Of a stretch of 64,000 bases of DNA, positions 1-51,825 are shown piece after piece. The DNA is from Halocaridina rubra (Eukaryota; Arthropoda; Malacostraca; Decapoda; Atyidae), in assembly GCA_037179515.1 (NCBI GenBank), contig JAXCGZ010020840.1, positions 30,001 through 94,000 on the forward strand, given 5' to 3'. The first letter of the stretch is position 1. The number at the start of each line of letters is the position of its first letter. The notes under the pieces are model-generated. The model was not told the origin of the DNA. It saw only the letters and a list, made by a program, of their open reading frames with translations, and made no database searches. The translations under genes and the position numbers were made by a program.

Positions 1-26
1 TATATATAGATATATATATATATATA

Positions 27-1289
27 CAGTGATCCCCCGCTGGATCGCGTTTCTTGGTTCGCGTTTTCACTGTACCACGGTTTTTTTATTGCAAATTATT
101 ATTTTATTTTTTGGGTATATGCAAAAATATTAAAATATTAAAAAAATAAAAATTCTCAGTATTTTCATTTTTTTTTATTGAAAAAAAAACATATTTCATT
201 ATCTAAGTGATAAAAAAAATTTATTTCCCAGCCTACGAATGATAAAACAGTAAAGAATAGTAAAAAACATAAATTTAGATATACGTACTTACAGTATAAC
301 TCACAGTATTGCATCATGCGAAAGTGTCCGATAGCCTACAATGTATTGGGGTCGTAGCTACGTGAGCTAGCATATATATTTATATTTCCAGTAGTTTCAT
401 GATTTTATTGATAAAAAAAATGTATTTCTTAGCCTAAAAATAATAAAACAGTAAAAAATTGTAAAAAACATAAATACTAACAGTATTGCAACATGTAAAA
501 TACGATACCGCTATCAGTGTTTCGGACAAAGGCTCGTTCAGTCTAACTCACGTGTGCGCCGTTCACGTTGTGCTTATTAAGTGTTTTGTTTGTGTCTGAT
601 AGCGTACAATGTATTGGGGTCGCAGCTACGTGAGCTAGCATATATATTTATATTTCCAGTAGTTTCATGATTTTATTGATAAAAAAACTTATTTCTTAGC
701 CTAAGATTGATAAAATAGTAAAATATAGTAAAAAACATAAATACTAACTTTATTGCAACATGTAAAATACGATACCGCTATAAGTCTTTCGCCGTTCACG
801 TTGTGCTTATTAATACGTTTTGCTTGTGATTTTTTTACTCGCATATTTTAACCTTTGCAATGCCTCCCAAGCATCCTTCATCTTCTAAGGCTTCTTGTAG
901 TGAGCATAAGCGGCAAAGGAAAATGTTAACCATAACAGATAAGGTAAGTTTACCTATCACGTAAATATAAATTTACGTTGCATGCTGTTATTTATAAAGT
1001 AAAGGGTGGTTTTTTAACAGTGCAGGGAGGGTTTATACAGTAAACATAAAAATAATTGTAAAATACCTATGTACATGAGTATATCATATAAATGTATGCT
1101 TGCATGCTGTTATTTATGAAGTAAAGGGTGGTTTGTTAACAGTACAGGGAGGGTTTATACAGTTTATACAGTGTAAACGTAAAAATAAATTAAAATATCT
1201 ATGTACATATAGGCTGATCCTACTCCGCGATTTTCCTGTCTCGCGCCGGGTCCCGGAACCGAACCCTCGCAATAATGGAAGGAACACTG
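27..1289 (+). mobile_element. Tigger-A internally deleted derivative (A1)
   Basis: Begins CAGTGATCCCCCGCTGG and ends GGAAGGAACACTG, flanked by TA on both sides as expected for Tigger/mariner target duplications. It keeps the 5' leader, the first 28 transposase codons (860-943) and the subterminal repeats, but lacks the rest of the transposase. The leader contains a near-duplicate of its own: the 355-530 sequence recurs at 600-790. Confidence 0.8.
860..943 (+). pseudogene. Tigger-A transposase, first 28 codons only
   Basis: ATG at 860; MPPKHPSSSK, ASCSEHKRQR, KMLTITDK. It matches the start of the transposase at 5947 (- strand) but retains ten codons (ASCSEHKRQR) absent there. It is followed by AAGGTAAGTTTACC, which in the long copy lies downstream of the transposase, so the coding region was deleted at this point. 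Confidence 0.8.
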
Positions 1290-1291
1290 TA

Positions 1292-2448
<1,157 letters not shown>

Positions 2449-2537
<89 letters not shown>

Positions 2538-2547
2538 CATATATATA
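2449..2547. repeat. (TA)n microsatellite
   Basis: About 100 bp of TA with a few ATAC interruptions between foldback copy 1 and copy 2. Confidence 0.98.
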
Positions 2548-7613
<5,066 letters not shown>

Positions 7614-7622
7614 GTATATATA

Positions 7623-8299
<677 letters not shown>

Positions 8300-8559
8300 C
8301 TTGTTCTCAGAATAACGCGAAGATAGATTCTCAGAAGTGTCGGGTAAATGGAAAATCGCGTGAAAAAACCATTAATTTTCCATAGGAAACAATGATAAAG
8401 GGCATAGATACGTTCCAAACCTTACTTAGACACAATATGCCAAAGATATAAGATAAGTAAAACCATATTTTATAACTACATAGCAAAGCCAAAAGCCCTG
8501 TATATGTTTTTAAGAGTATGCAAAAGATATTCAGATTTACTGTACAGCAAGAAATTAAC

Positions 8560-9260
8560 ATACTGTACTGTACTATATTATACGGTGGGCAACAGTCATA
8601 CAGTACACCGGGACGTGCATGGTGGCGGTGAGCACGTAACTTACACGGAAGAAGAGGAGGAGGATGCAGGAGAACGAACCTCTATTTGCAAATGTAAACA
8701 AAGATAAAATAAAAATTATAAATAACCAAAGCAAGACTAAAAAAACGAAAAAAAATAAATTTTGCAATGCCAAAATGTAAAACACGTTAGCAAGACTAAA
8801 AAACTAAAAACAAAAATCATTATGCAAAGCTTGAATTACTGTAAAAAAAAAAATAAAAAAATAAAGATGACACATTCTACTCACTCTATTATACGGTGAG
8901 CAACAGGCATGGGACAAGCATAGTGGCAATGAGCACGTGACATCAGCAGTATAAGAAGAGAAGGAACCCTATCTGCCAAACGTAAGAATCAGTTAACAAA
9001 GGCAAGACTAAAAAACTAAATTTTTTTCATTATGCAATGCCTGAATTACTGTAACAAAAAAAAAAACACATTCTACTCACTTTATATAAAAAGATAACAC
9101 ACATTCTACTCACTCTATTATATGGTGACCAACATTTATGGGTTGCGTGAGGTGGCAGTTAGCACTTGACATAAGCGGTATTAAAAGAGGAGAATGAACC
9201 TCTGTCTGCCAAACGTAAGAAACAATTAACAAAAGCAAGACTAGAAAACTAAATTTTTTC
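8560..9260. repeat. Tandem units, three imperfect copies
   Basis: The block containing ACTCACTCTATTATACGGTG, GCAACAGGCATG, GAGCACGTGAC, then AACC(T)CTATCTGC, recurs starting near 8574, 8876 and 9100. A related triplicate occurs in the element at 28663-29443. Confidence 0.7.
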
Positions 9261-9354
9261 ATTATGCAACTAGCCATGATATTATAGTATAGGTATACAG
9301 TAATATGTTAAATTTAAAAGAATTGAAAACACAAAGTTATAAATATATCCACGC

Positions 9355-11035
9355 AAAGAACTGAAAACACAAACAGTTATAAATATATCCACGCACAGTG
9401 GATAAAATGCCCTAATTTAGGGTAATCAGAGAATGATGATGAGTGATATCTACGTTGAGTATATAATACTGTAATAATCATAAAAATAATAATCATAATA
9501 GTAATAATCATAATAATAATAATCATAATAATTATAATAATGATGAACTTCATTACGTTTAGGGTACTCAATATGGATTTAGGGACATTTTTGTTCAGAT
9601 CTAGGGTAAACTAAGCTTGTACTCGTGGAAGCGGTGTCGTACACTTACCGTTTTTCCCATTTCTCCAGAATATCCGATCGACAATGTGAAAACTTCTTAC
9701 TTACCATTTTTTCCATTTTCCCCATAATATCCGATCAAGAATATGAAGACTTAGCCGCAGTTAAACTAAAACCAGTTTTTGCACTTTTATTTTTTCCTCA
9801 TTTTCACGGATAGTGTGTACGTACATACATTCACTGAGATGCAACGCCTGTTCAATGGCGACCGTACTCTCACCACTCATGATGGCTCAACCCTTGCAAT
9901 TTTATTTCAAGAATTATTGCCTTTCTGCCTTATATGGGAGTAGAAGCACATATGCAGTCTTTTCCTGGGCATTTAGTGGCCTTGATAGTACAATATATAA
10001 TCTTTAAAATATAAAAGAACGGAAAACACAAGCACTTATAAATATATCCACGCACAGTGGATAAAATACCCTAATTTAGGGTAATCAGAGAATGATTTTA
10101 TTTATTTATTTTTTATTTATATATATATGATTGTGACACCAGGACTGGCCAAAAAATAATGAAATTAAACAGCCCTCATCGGTCCTGGGCACGAAGAATA
10201 CATAAAGTAGAGAAAAATGATGAGTAATATCTGTGTTGAGTATATAATAATAATCATTATAATAATAACCATAATAATAATGATCATAATAATAATAATA
10301 ATAATAATTATAATAATGATGAATTTCATTACGTTTAGGGTACTCAATATGGATGTCGGGAAATTCTTTTGCAGATCTAGGGTAAAAAAAGCTTGTACTC
10401 ATAGAAGCAGTGTCGTACTCTTACCATTTTTCCCATTTTCTCCAGAATATCCGATTGACAATATGAAAACTTCGTACTTACCATTTTTTCCATTTTCCCC
10501 ATAATATCCGATCAAGAATATGAAGATTTAGCCTAAGTTAAACTAAAACCAGTTTTTGCACATTTATTTTATCCTCATTTTCACGGATAGTGTGTACGTA
10601 CATACATTCACTGAGATGCAATGCCTGTTCAATGGCAACCGTACTCTCACCACTCTCATGACGGCTCAACCCTTGCAATTTTATTTCAAGAATTATTGCC
10701 TTTCTGCCTTATATGGGAATAGAAGCACTTATACAGTCTTTTCCTGGGCGTTTAGGGGCCATGATAGTACAATATATAATCTTTAAAATATAAAAGAACG
10801 GAAAACACAAATCATAACATTCGCTGAAATGCATTGCCGGATTAATGGGGACCTAATTCTCACCACTCTCATAACGGCCCAAATCTTGCAATTTTATTTC
10901 AAGAATTATTGCCTCTCTGCCCCTTTTGGAAGTAGAAGCACTTACACAGTCTTTTCCTAGGCTTTTACTGGCCATGATAGTACAATATATAATCTTTAAA
11001 ATATAAAAGAACCGAAAATACAAAACATAAACACA
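9355..11035. repeat. Large tandem repeat, about 2.4 units of roughly 700 bp
   Basis: Unit landmarks recur in order: ATAAATATATCCACGCACAG (9380, 10040), TCAGAGAATGAT (9425, 10086), GAATATCCGATC (9668, 10448), TTTTATTTCAAGAATTATTGCC (9899, 10680, 10889) and CTTTAAAATATAAAAGAAC (10002, 10782, 10999). The second unit carries an extra insert at about 10096-10210, which explains its greater length. Confidence 0.85.
10128..10205. mobile_element. Chimeric repeat fragment: foldback end joined to a LINE-like tail
   Basis: ATTGTGACACCAGGACTGGCC matches the foldback element terminus, followed within 35 bp by CCTCATCGGTCCTGGGCACGAAG, resembling the jockey-like LINE 3' end seen near 40975 and 61900. It sits inside the second tandem unit. 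Confidence 0.5.
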
Positions 11036-11249
11036 GAACACTATATATATCCACTCACTGTACTGGGTAACGGCACACTGATGGCAGCATGGCAGGCAAA
11101 GCGTCCGCGGGCGCTTATATACTAAAATAAAAAAAAAAAAAAAATTTTTGGCGGATGTTATTTGCGAAATTCGAATTTTTTTACTATTATTATTTGGGAG
11201 CGTTATTGCAATTTCGTGGATAAAAAAAATCGTGTAAAAAAGGAACATG

Positions 11250-14377
<3,128 letters not shown>

Positions 14378-14503
14378 AAATGGATCACCAGAATATATTG
14401 CTGGAGCTGTTAGTATTGTGTCTCTTCCAAGAGTAACTTGAACTTGGGTGCAGTAGAATCACCCCTTTAGGAAAAGTCTCAATGTACTGTACAGTGACTC
14501 TGA

Positions 14504-38795
<24,292 letters not shown>

Positions 38796-40440
38796 ACACA
38801 TTTTATTATATGTTGTAAGAAGGTTTCGGAGATTTCCGTCTTACAAATGTAGTATTACAAATTAAAGTAGTATTTATGATAATTTTCATGTGGATATAAA
38901 CTTGGGAGTTTCATTTCTTGCTATAACTTTTTACAGTTTATCAACTAGTTTTTCAAAACTATGGTAAAAATTTTAATTTTGAATGTTTTAAAGTACTGCA
39001 GAAAAGCCTATGTTTGCTGTTATCTTGTATAGCAGAAATTATTGTTCAAAATTTAGAAATCACTATTCTATTCATAAGCTGTATGGATTACTATTGTGGG
39101 TGATTTTAATTAATAATTGCATTAGTTACCTGAACTATTTATTTGAAATAGTTGTTCGTATATCTACAGCCGAGGTATTGTGTTGAAGAATATGTTTTAG
39201 TAAATCCCATTTAAGCTATTTAATATGATGTCAGATCTCACAAAATATATTTTATATATTATTTATACATTGCTCTCCTGTAGTAAATGCTGTGCATTAT
39301 CTAAGTTATGTACAATATTTTTCTTTATATTGATAATTCCTGTTACTTTTTTTGCAATTAAGATAGACATTATTCAAGTCTTGAGTATACTATGTATATT
39401 TTTGACGTATTATTCGGAGTACCTTAGTAGTGGTAGGGGTACAGCAAAAATATACTAGTGTGAAAGTAAGGCACAAATGTTACAGATGTATTGGTATATT
39501 ATTTTTTGTCTTAAGGTCTAAGTTTTCATCATTTCTTTTTTGTAGATTTTAAATATACCTCCATAGTTTATTCAGGTTGGCGAAAGTCGATATTATGTGT
39601 TTCTATATGTAATATTAATTTTAGTTCCCAAGTTTTTCTCATGCATACTTCATATATGAATCCGTTTTGTTTAGAAATTATTAATAATATTCTATTCATT
39701 ATTCCCCTGTGAAGAAATTATTGTCGTCAAGTCACTTTTCTCATGAAATGACGTAGAAATTTAACAAATCAATTCATGAAACCACGTTACAAGAAAATTA
39801 GCTCATTTGGAAATGATAGACTGGACATCCTTAAAAAAAAAAAAAAAGCAGCTAGCTGGCTGGAATTAGAGCAGAAACAGGATTATATTCAGAATATTTT
39901 ATCACTGAATATTGCAAAGAGCATTGAGACAGCAGCAGTAATCAGCCCTGGGATCAAAGGGCCATATCAGAAACCTCTTTTATCATATAAAACCTCTTTA
40001 TCGTCCTCAAGACTAGCAAAATTTCAGTTTTACAGGGTGTTAGGGTGTATTTTTGGAGAAAATTCAATGTAGAATGTATCTGATAACTGTTATCAAGTAA
40101 TGTTAATATGATTATTAAAGTCGATGTAAGACTGCCTTTGCAAAAGGTTATATATAGATCATAGTTGAACCGTTAAAGAACGCTTCATGTCCTTTTCATA
40201 AAGTTTTACTGTAATACGAAAACAGATTCATCATTGTGCAGATAATCACATTAGTAGTGTTCTTAGGGCTTAGCACAGCAGAAGTATATTTTTATTCTCT
40301 TCTTTGTGATCCTGTAAAGTAGATTGACTCATAATGTGGCTTGAAACTTACTTATTTTATGAGGTATTTTTCTAACATATTTATTTTTCTTAAGTGCCAA
40401 GTTTTATACACTGTAATAAATACAGTTGTGTTATAGTTTA
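38796..40440 (+). other. Probable LARGE 3' untranslated region
   Basis: AT-rich, non-repetitive sequence following the LARGE stop. An AATAAA hexamer at 40415-40420 is a plausible polyadenylation signal; another AATAAA lies near 40728. A 98-codon open frame at 39776-40072 has no recognisable domain and is treated as chance. The end point is inferred. Confidence 0.5.
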
Positions 40441-40934
40441 TATTTAAAATGTGTTTAGTTTTTCTTATCTTTTGTATTTATATATTTAAACATGTTTATA
40501 TAAGCATTTTCGTATGCTCATGACATTGGAATTTTAACTAGTAGGAATTCTATCCTTGATAATGCTGTTTACTAAGTATATCAAGTATTAACTATTTTTA
40601 TATACATTTGATAATTTTAGCTATTTGTGCTGTGATTGATGCTCAGACATACTATGTATGACTGCCTAAAATTACTTAATAGGTGATGCCCATAAATTTC
40701 CTATATAGTTATCAACCAATTGGCAAAATAAAATTATCTAACAATCTATTGCTTCTCCAATCGCTACCTGTTGAGTGTTAAAAGTGAGCTATTAGGATGG
40801 ATGTGAGTATGCCTCTACCTATGCAGTCACATGATCTTAGCAAACGTTTGTGTTAGTGATACAGAAATAGTTTTCCCAACTTTTTTATTTAAAAAGAACA
40901 AGTATGCCTTTATTGTAACTTTCTCTTGTCTGAG

Positions 40935-42450
40935 TGTGATGCAGGGCCGGGCGAAAAAGTTTCCCTCATCTAGCCTGGGCACAAAGAATACATTAAAGGA
41001 GAAGAAAAAGTAGCAGCATAAGGAAAAGACAATTAAAACAGTGATGGAAGTGGTACAAATAAAAAAGAGAGAGGTGATATCTTCTTACAAAGAGAAAGAA
41101 CATTTAGAATAGAAGTACGAGCAGGATAGTGATGAGTCTGGTGGCCTTAAATTAACCCTATCAAGGAGGAAAGTGAAAGAAGAAGCTCACCCGATGTGAA
41201 AGCAACATTCTAAGCAGGGAATTTGTAATCTCTGTAGATATTTGCACTTGAGATGAAGAAAAGTAAAATCGATAACAAAACAGAACTCCCTGTTTCTTAG
41301 ATGCGGCTTTAGCAATTTGAGTTCTAAGGCTCCTCCAAGACAAATTAGAATATAGCTGATTTCCTAATATGATAATAGAATTGATAGAATAAACTTCATT
41401 GTTTTTGAAGACAATAAGGTTATCAGGAAGAGAAAAAGATAAAGAGACAGCCAGAAGCTGAGTTTTGGAGGCATTAAATATAACTAAATATTGAGTGCCC
41501 CACTCAAATACTCTGTAAATTGGAGTTGAGAGTTGAAAAAACGGTGATACGAGACTTCAGTTTGAGCAGTAGACAAAGATGGTGAGGAGAAGGCAAAGGA
41601 AACATGAATAATACAATTGTTAGCAAAGGTGTGGAGAAGAGAATACGATGGGGACTGGAGAAGATCATTGAAGAGCAGGAATGAAGTACATGAAAGAACA
41701 GAACTCTGTGGAACACCACTGGTAACTGGGAATGAGATAGATGTTGTCTTATAAACAACCAAAGATATATAACGGTCTAAAAGAAACTGGAAATTAGAGA
41801 ACAGAGAGAAGGAATTAAGCTTAAAGCAGGAAGTTTGGCACACAGAGTCTTTTGCCACTATGTTAAATGCCTTAGAGATATCAAAGATAACGACAAAGGA
41901 TTCCTCATATTTCCTCAGAGAAAATGATCATGTGTGAGTGAGATAGGGCGGAAGGTCCCAATGGATCTTCCTTGCAGAAGCCTTACTGGAGATCGGAAAT
42001 AATTGAGTTATATTCAAGATGTTTCAAGAAATGAGACTTTTTAGAGGTTAAGGCAATTGGTCAGTAGTTGGAAGGAATAGAATGGTCACCCTTCTTAGGA
42101 ACTGGCTGAACTAGTGGGTGGTTCCAATATGAAGGATAAAGACTGAGAGAATGAGGAAAAAAGACGACAAAGCAAAGTAGCCAGTTTCTCTGCAAACTTA
42201 AGGATCCTTGCAGGGATACCATCAAGTTCAGATACCTTGTTCGACTTCTTAGAATGAAGAACCCATTGGACTTTGCATGTAGAAAGGATAATGGAGGGCT
42301 TAGGGTTAGAATGGGGTAAAGTATGAGGGTAAGGTGTGCCACCGGAATTTCATATGGAAGAGTTTGCAGAAAAATAAGAACCATGAGAATGGCTTTACCA
42401 GTGGGAGAGTAAGCAATAGAACTGTCAAGACCAGGGTTGCCAAAAGTTTC
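40935..42450 (-). mobile_element. Jockey-like LINE, inverted copy 1
   Basis: The - strand has the reverse transcriptase box TSGVPQSSVLSCTSFLLF, the active-site region TFANNCIIHV (FADD lost), QPVPKKGDHSIPSNY-type sequence upstream, and a 3' end CCTCATCTAGCCTGGGCACAAAG in + view. Frames are broken; the FANN box alone would inactivate it. Confidence 0.75.
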
Positions 42451-42544
42451 TTATTAGTATTATGAATTTGTTTTGAAGGTACCAAATTCCTTGCATATGG
42501 CTTTTCCCTTTTCTCTCTTCTCTGATTTCCAGTATTCTTTCTGA

Positions 42545-44520
<1,976 letters not shown>

Positions 44521-47116
44521 CAGGGGGTCCTCTACTTTCGTCACAGTTCCGTTCCTCAAGACGTAATGTAACACGATATTCCTCTTCAGTCTAAACACCT
44601 AAATAAACAACTACATCACCCACCTATGCTAATACAGTAGTTAAGTTCATACACTAAGACATAAAAACACAATTGCTATGACATGACATATAACTAAAAA
44701 AGAGAATGATTCCTTATATATATTCAGCATACAGTACATTATTGCTTACCTTTACTCCTGTGGTTGACTTGCACACTAGAAATAGCCTTGCAAGGGAGGG
44801 GGAGACAGGCTTATTGGTAGGAGGAGACTGGAGAGGCAGGTGCTGGAGAGACAGGGGCAGGTGAGTGTGGAGAGGCAGGAGACAGCTGAGGTAGAGGCTA
44901 CAGGATCTGTTTCTGGGGGCTCTACCTTTTTTGAAGAAATGTTCAAGGTGAGTCTGGATGGATGCCATTTTCTTCTCCTCCCATATTTCCCTGAAACACT
45001 GCAGGGAATCCATGACCCCTCTGGCATCCTCAGTGTACCTGGCAGTTTTGGGGTCCTCAACCTCAGAGTTTGCCAACCCTTTCTTTTTCAGGGCAAAACT
45101 TTCTTCTATGCCCTTGCTTGTAAATCTCTTGGGCTCTGAGGTTGGCATTTCTTCTTCCTCTTCAGTCATCTGCTCCAGTGGAATGAGGTCCTCATCAGAT
45201 AACTCCTCTCCATGAGATATTTGCAGGTCTGTTACATCATCAGTCCCCACATCCATATTAAGCTGCTTACTCAGGGCAACAGCGTTCTTGTTGCGATGGA
45301 AGTCATTTACAAACTGGGGACAGTTTCTTTCATAAGACATTCAAGTTCGTTTGCTTAACTTTCATCCAAGAATCAGCAATGTCCTTGACAGCTTAAAGAA
45401 TGTTGTATGACTTTCAAAACTCCTTGAGAGTCAAGTTTTTGTCCTTCTCAGTTATCCTGAGAACCATAGTGATTGTTCTTCGGAGGTAGTAAGCCTTGAA
45501 AGAGGTAATGACACCATGATCCGTTTGCTGTAACAGAGCAGTGGTATTAGTTGGAATGTAAACCACCTTGACATTAGGATGATAATCATGCAAGTGAGCA
45601 AAGTGACCAGGGGCATTGTCCAGCACAAGCAACCTCAGAGTGCAGACCCTTGGATGCACAGTACCTCTCCACTTCTGGCACAAATTGGTTGCTGGTTAAG
45701 CAGTCCTTGAAAATCTGAAGGGTTACCCAAACCGTCTTGTTCGACTTTCTGATGACAAGCAGTTGAGCTTTCCAAATGCCTTTGAGTGCCCTTGGATTTT
45801 CTGCCAGGTACACCAATAAGAGCTTCAGCTTGAAATCTCCAGCAGCTTAAGCCCCTAAAAACAAAATATGTCTCTCCTTGCTGACTTTAAGGTCTGTTGC
45901 TGTCTTCTCCTCCTTGGCGATGTGCATATGACCAGGCATATACTTCCAGAACAAACTGGACTCATCCATAATAAACACTCGTTCAGCATAGTAATCCCTC
46001 TCCCTAATTATTTCAACCAATGCAGTAGGAAAATCACTTGCTGTTTTCTCATCACCAGGAGCTGCAAATTAACACAAGCCAAACTGCATAAACCAACACT
46101 TACTGGCTACAAACTCTTCACTCTCACTTTCTTCCAACTTTTCCTCTTTCACAGCTTTGAAAAATCTTTTAGCTTTTTGTTGGATCAACTTGATGCTCAT
46201 TGGGATATGCCGTTGATGCTGGTCATCTAGCCAAAGTACTAACAACCTTTCCTTTTTGATCATTTGGCCACTGTGTTTCTTAGTAATCACAGTGGACTTA
46301 ATAGGAGCAGAACCTCTCATATGTTCAAGGATGCGAACTTTATCCTTGATAATCGTCGCCACAGTTGAAAAGTTTAACCCCAGTGATCGGCCAATGTTGG
46401 AAGCATTTCACTATATCTAATTTAACTTCCATGATGATAGCTTTCCTCTCTTCGAAGCACTGCCATCAGAAGAATCTCCTGTGCATTTTTTAGGCATAAT
46501 ACAGGCCAAAAACTATTGTAAACACGAGCGAGACAAACTGAAGAGAGAATAAGCATGAGAAGAATATGGCGTATGAGCAGAAACTGGGAGACGCGTCTTC
46601 CTCAGTGTAATGCCGCATGACAATGTATTCTTCCACCACGCTTAACAAACTGTTCCGAGGGCGAAATTCATATTAATGACTATCTACTTGTTTTTGGTAA
46701 TTTTGTAAATTAATGCAAACTAGATTCTTCACAAAACCAAATACAAAAACAAATAAATAAATAATAACATCAACTTGATATATGCATACATATCACTGCC
46801 ACTTGACGATGTATTCTTCTGCCACGCTCAACTAACTGTTCTGCGCATTAAGATTGTATTTGGTAATTTTGTTAATAAATTCAAGCTTGGTCCTTCACAT
46901 AACCAAATACATAAACAAATAAATAAATAATAACATTAACTTGATATATACGCACACAATAATGCCAAGTGACGATGTATTCTTCCTCCACGCTCAACAA
47001 ACTCATATTTACTATGCAAACTACGTAGGTCAAAAAAAATTTTAGAAATTTTTAGGATATGCATTGTAACCACAAAACATTGTAAGTCGAGGATATCGTA
47101 AACCAAGGACCCCCTG
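44521..47116 (-). mobile_element. Tigger-B element, complete ends (B2)
   Basis: CAGGGGGTCCTCTACTTTCG at left and AAACCAAGGACCCCCTG at right, perfect in their outer ten bases and flanked by TA on both sides. Length 2596 bp, with a broken transposase on the - strand and three subterminal tandem units (46730-46980). Confidence 0.88.
44714..46490 (-). pseudogene. Tigger (TIGD1-like) transposase of B2, broken
   Basis: Segments from N to C: LLVLWLDDQHQRHIPMS, ESEEFVASKCWF, VYLAENPRALKG, VLDNAPGHFAHLHDYHPN (second Asp block), TTALLQQTDHGVITSFKAYY (third block, where the family usually has QPMDQG), CPQFVNDFH, SHGEELSDEDLIPLEQM and a C-terminal LECF-REIWEEKK-type tail. It is split into at least four frames. 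Better preserved than B1. Confidence 0.82.
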
Positions 47117-49717
<2,601 letters not shown>

Positions 49718-50062
49718 CAGCCACCCCTCCATTTACGAGAGTTTAGATTGCGTGAATTTGGATGAACGAATATACAATATAATAGTTAAAAAATTCGAAC
49801 TGTGCAGTTAACTCGAGCGAGAAAAAGCGAGAAAGAACGTTGTACAGTTTAGTGACTAAGCGCCCGCCTCGGAGCCACTTCCCTGCCATGCTGCCATGTG
49901 CTTCAGTTTCTCTTCAGCCAGCATACTTTGTGGATATATCGCTTGTTCTAACTGTTGTTATGGTGAACTTTGTGTTTCTTGTGCTTTTTTGCATATTTTT
50001 ACTCATCTCTCATGGAATTAAGCGCCCAGAAAAAGACTGTGGAAGTTAAATCTGCGTCAATG

Positions 50063-50570
50063 TTAATGGAGAAGAGTTATTAGTGAAATTCCACAGGGTT
50101 CAGTTTTAGGGCCACCTTTGTTCCTTGGTTATGTAGATGACCTACCAGAGTCTGTAAATTCATTCATGAATATGTTTGCAGATGATGCAAAGATTGTGAA
50201 GAATGTAAGAGATGAGAACAATGGTAGAGAACTTCAGGAAGATCTAAATAGTCTGCATGAGTGGTCAGAAAAATGGCTATTAAAATTCAATGCTTCAAAA
50301 TGTAAGGTAATGAGAATGGGTACAAGTGCAAGAAGGCCCAAGCTTGACTACTCTGTGGCAGGAGTAGAACTTCAAGAGACAGAGAAAGAGAGAAATCTAG
50401 GAGTTATCATACTGGCCAATTTGTCTCCAGAAATGCATATAAATGGCATAGGAAGGGTAGCATATGCTTTCTTAGCAAATGTAAGGGTAGCCTTCAGGAA
50501 CATGGACAAAAATATGTTCAGAAATATTTATGTAACCTATGTGAGGAATTCGCACTTGAAGAAGCATATA
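50063..50570 (+). mobile_element. CR1-like LINE, copy 5 (first part)
   Basis: From EEWRR-like and VKFHRVQF-type frames through YVDDLPESVNSFMNMFADDA, REL QEDLNSLHEWSEKW, LDYSVAGVELQETEKE to FRNIYVTYVR. A deletion removes most of the YAAPFWNP segment before HLKKHI. It continues at about 51635-51825 (VVDNWN-like sequence and CACATTTAGGTAATTAC tail) after an inserted LINE. Confidence 0.8.
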
Positions 50571-51634
50571 GTCATAGTCATAGATTTTATTGCCAAATAT
50601 TTAGTATACATACAGGAATGAATATGTACATTATATTCAGAGGCACTAGCCTGCTGAGCAAGATCTCCTTGGCAGGCAGTTTCATATACATTTCACATAA
50701 TTTAAAGTATGATGCCAATAGTTAACAAAAGCTCCAATATAGCAATCTCATACTTATCTTGTAATAAAACAAAACAGTAGCCTGACCTTAACCTGGACAT
50801 AATGATACACCATTACTGTATTGTTTATTAATCAACAGCTGCTTGATATTGCCCAGTAAATAAATGCTGTTTGAGTTTCTTTTTAAATAAAGTTTTGCCA
50901 GTTATTTGTTTTTAAATCTTCTGGTAATGCATTCCAACATTTTGGGCCAAAACAGTGAATACTGTAGAAAATTTGTACAAGGTTGTTCTCGGCTGTGGAC
51001 ATATCAAATTTATATTGTTACCTCTGGTTCCATGGTTGTGTTGAATAAATCTAAATAATTCTCTGTTATCATTAATATCACTATGTATAATAATACGACA
51101 GAAATATTGTATCAAGTAATTAAATTTAAGCAAGTTTAGCTCCTTGAATAAAGAGGAAGTTGAGTCATATTTTCCACTATATTTAATAGTTCTAATCCGT
51201 CTTTTATGAGTTACAAATACATCCCTTACAATTGACGGCCAAGTACAACCCCAGATGGACAAACAGTATATAATATGAGGATAACACTGGGAATAGTATA
51301 TGCTTTTTAAGGCCTCATTTGTTAGGTTATGGCGAATTTTATACAAAATTCCACACGTCTTGGACAGTTTTGAGCAGACAGATTGAATATGATATTTGCA
51401 ACTTAAATTTTCATCAATAATTACTCCCAAAAATTTCTTACAAGCAACTCTTTTAACTTCATACCCATTCATATTAACTTGACCAATATTGTGTACTACA
51501 GATCTATTTTGAAATAAGATATAGTCAGTTTTGGAAACATTTAGCTTTAATTTATTAACAGAGACCCAGTTGTTAATTTTTTTTAGTTCGCTATTTAAAA
51601 CAGAATGCAGGTGGTCGAGGTTATTGTCATGCAA
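50571..51634 (-). mobile_element. Non-LTR retrotransposon fragment nested in CR1-like copy 5
   Basis: A 240-codon open frame on the - strand (51634-50912): VNKLKLNVSKTDYILF, VKRVACKKFLGVIIDEN, YHIQSVCSKLSKTCGILYK, LKSIYYSQCYPHIIYCLSIW. This is the reverse transcriptase thumb/C-terminal region of a jockey/CR1-superfamily LINE unlike the others here. Its 3' end is TATGAC-repeated (GTCATAGTCATAG at 50570 on +). Confidence 0.75.
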
Positions 51635-51825
51635 GAGAAGTACTTTTATAGTGTATGAGTCGTTGATAATTGGAATTTGCTAAGCTAATAGGTATTTAAT
51701 GCTAACTCGCTCCATAGTATTAAGGACAAGTACGATAAGTATCACTAAGTACAAAATGGAACCGATCAGGAGATGGGAAGTTATGAGCTTTGGGCTATTT
51801 TCCATAAGCACATTTAGGTAATTAC
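51635..51825 (+). mobile_element. CR1-like LINE, copy 5 (3' tail)
   Basis: GTACTTTTATAGTGTATGAG, ATAATTGGAATTTGCTAAG and TACAAAATGGAACCGATCAGG match the 3' portion of copies 1 and 2. Confidence 0.8.

Noticed and set aside
39776..40072. 98-codon frame as a separate gene
   Set aside because: It lies in the LARGE 3'UTR, includes a poly-Lys run from an A tract, and shows no domain.
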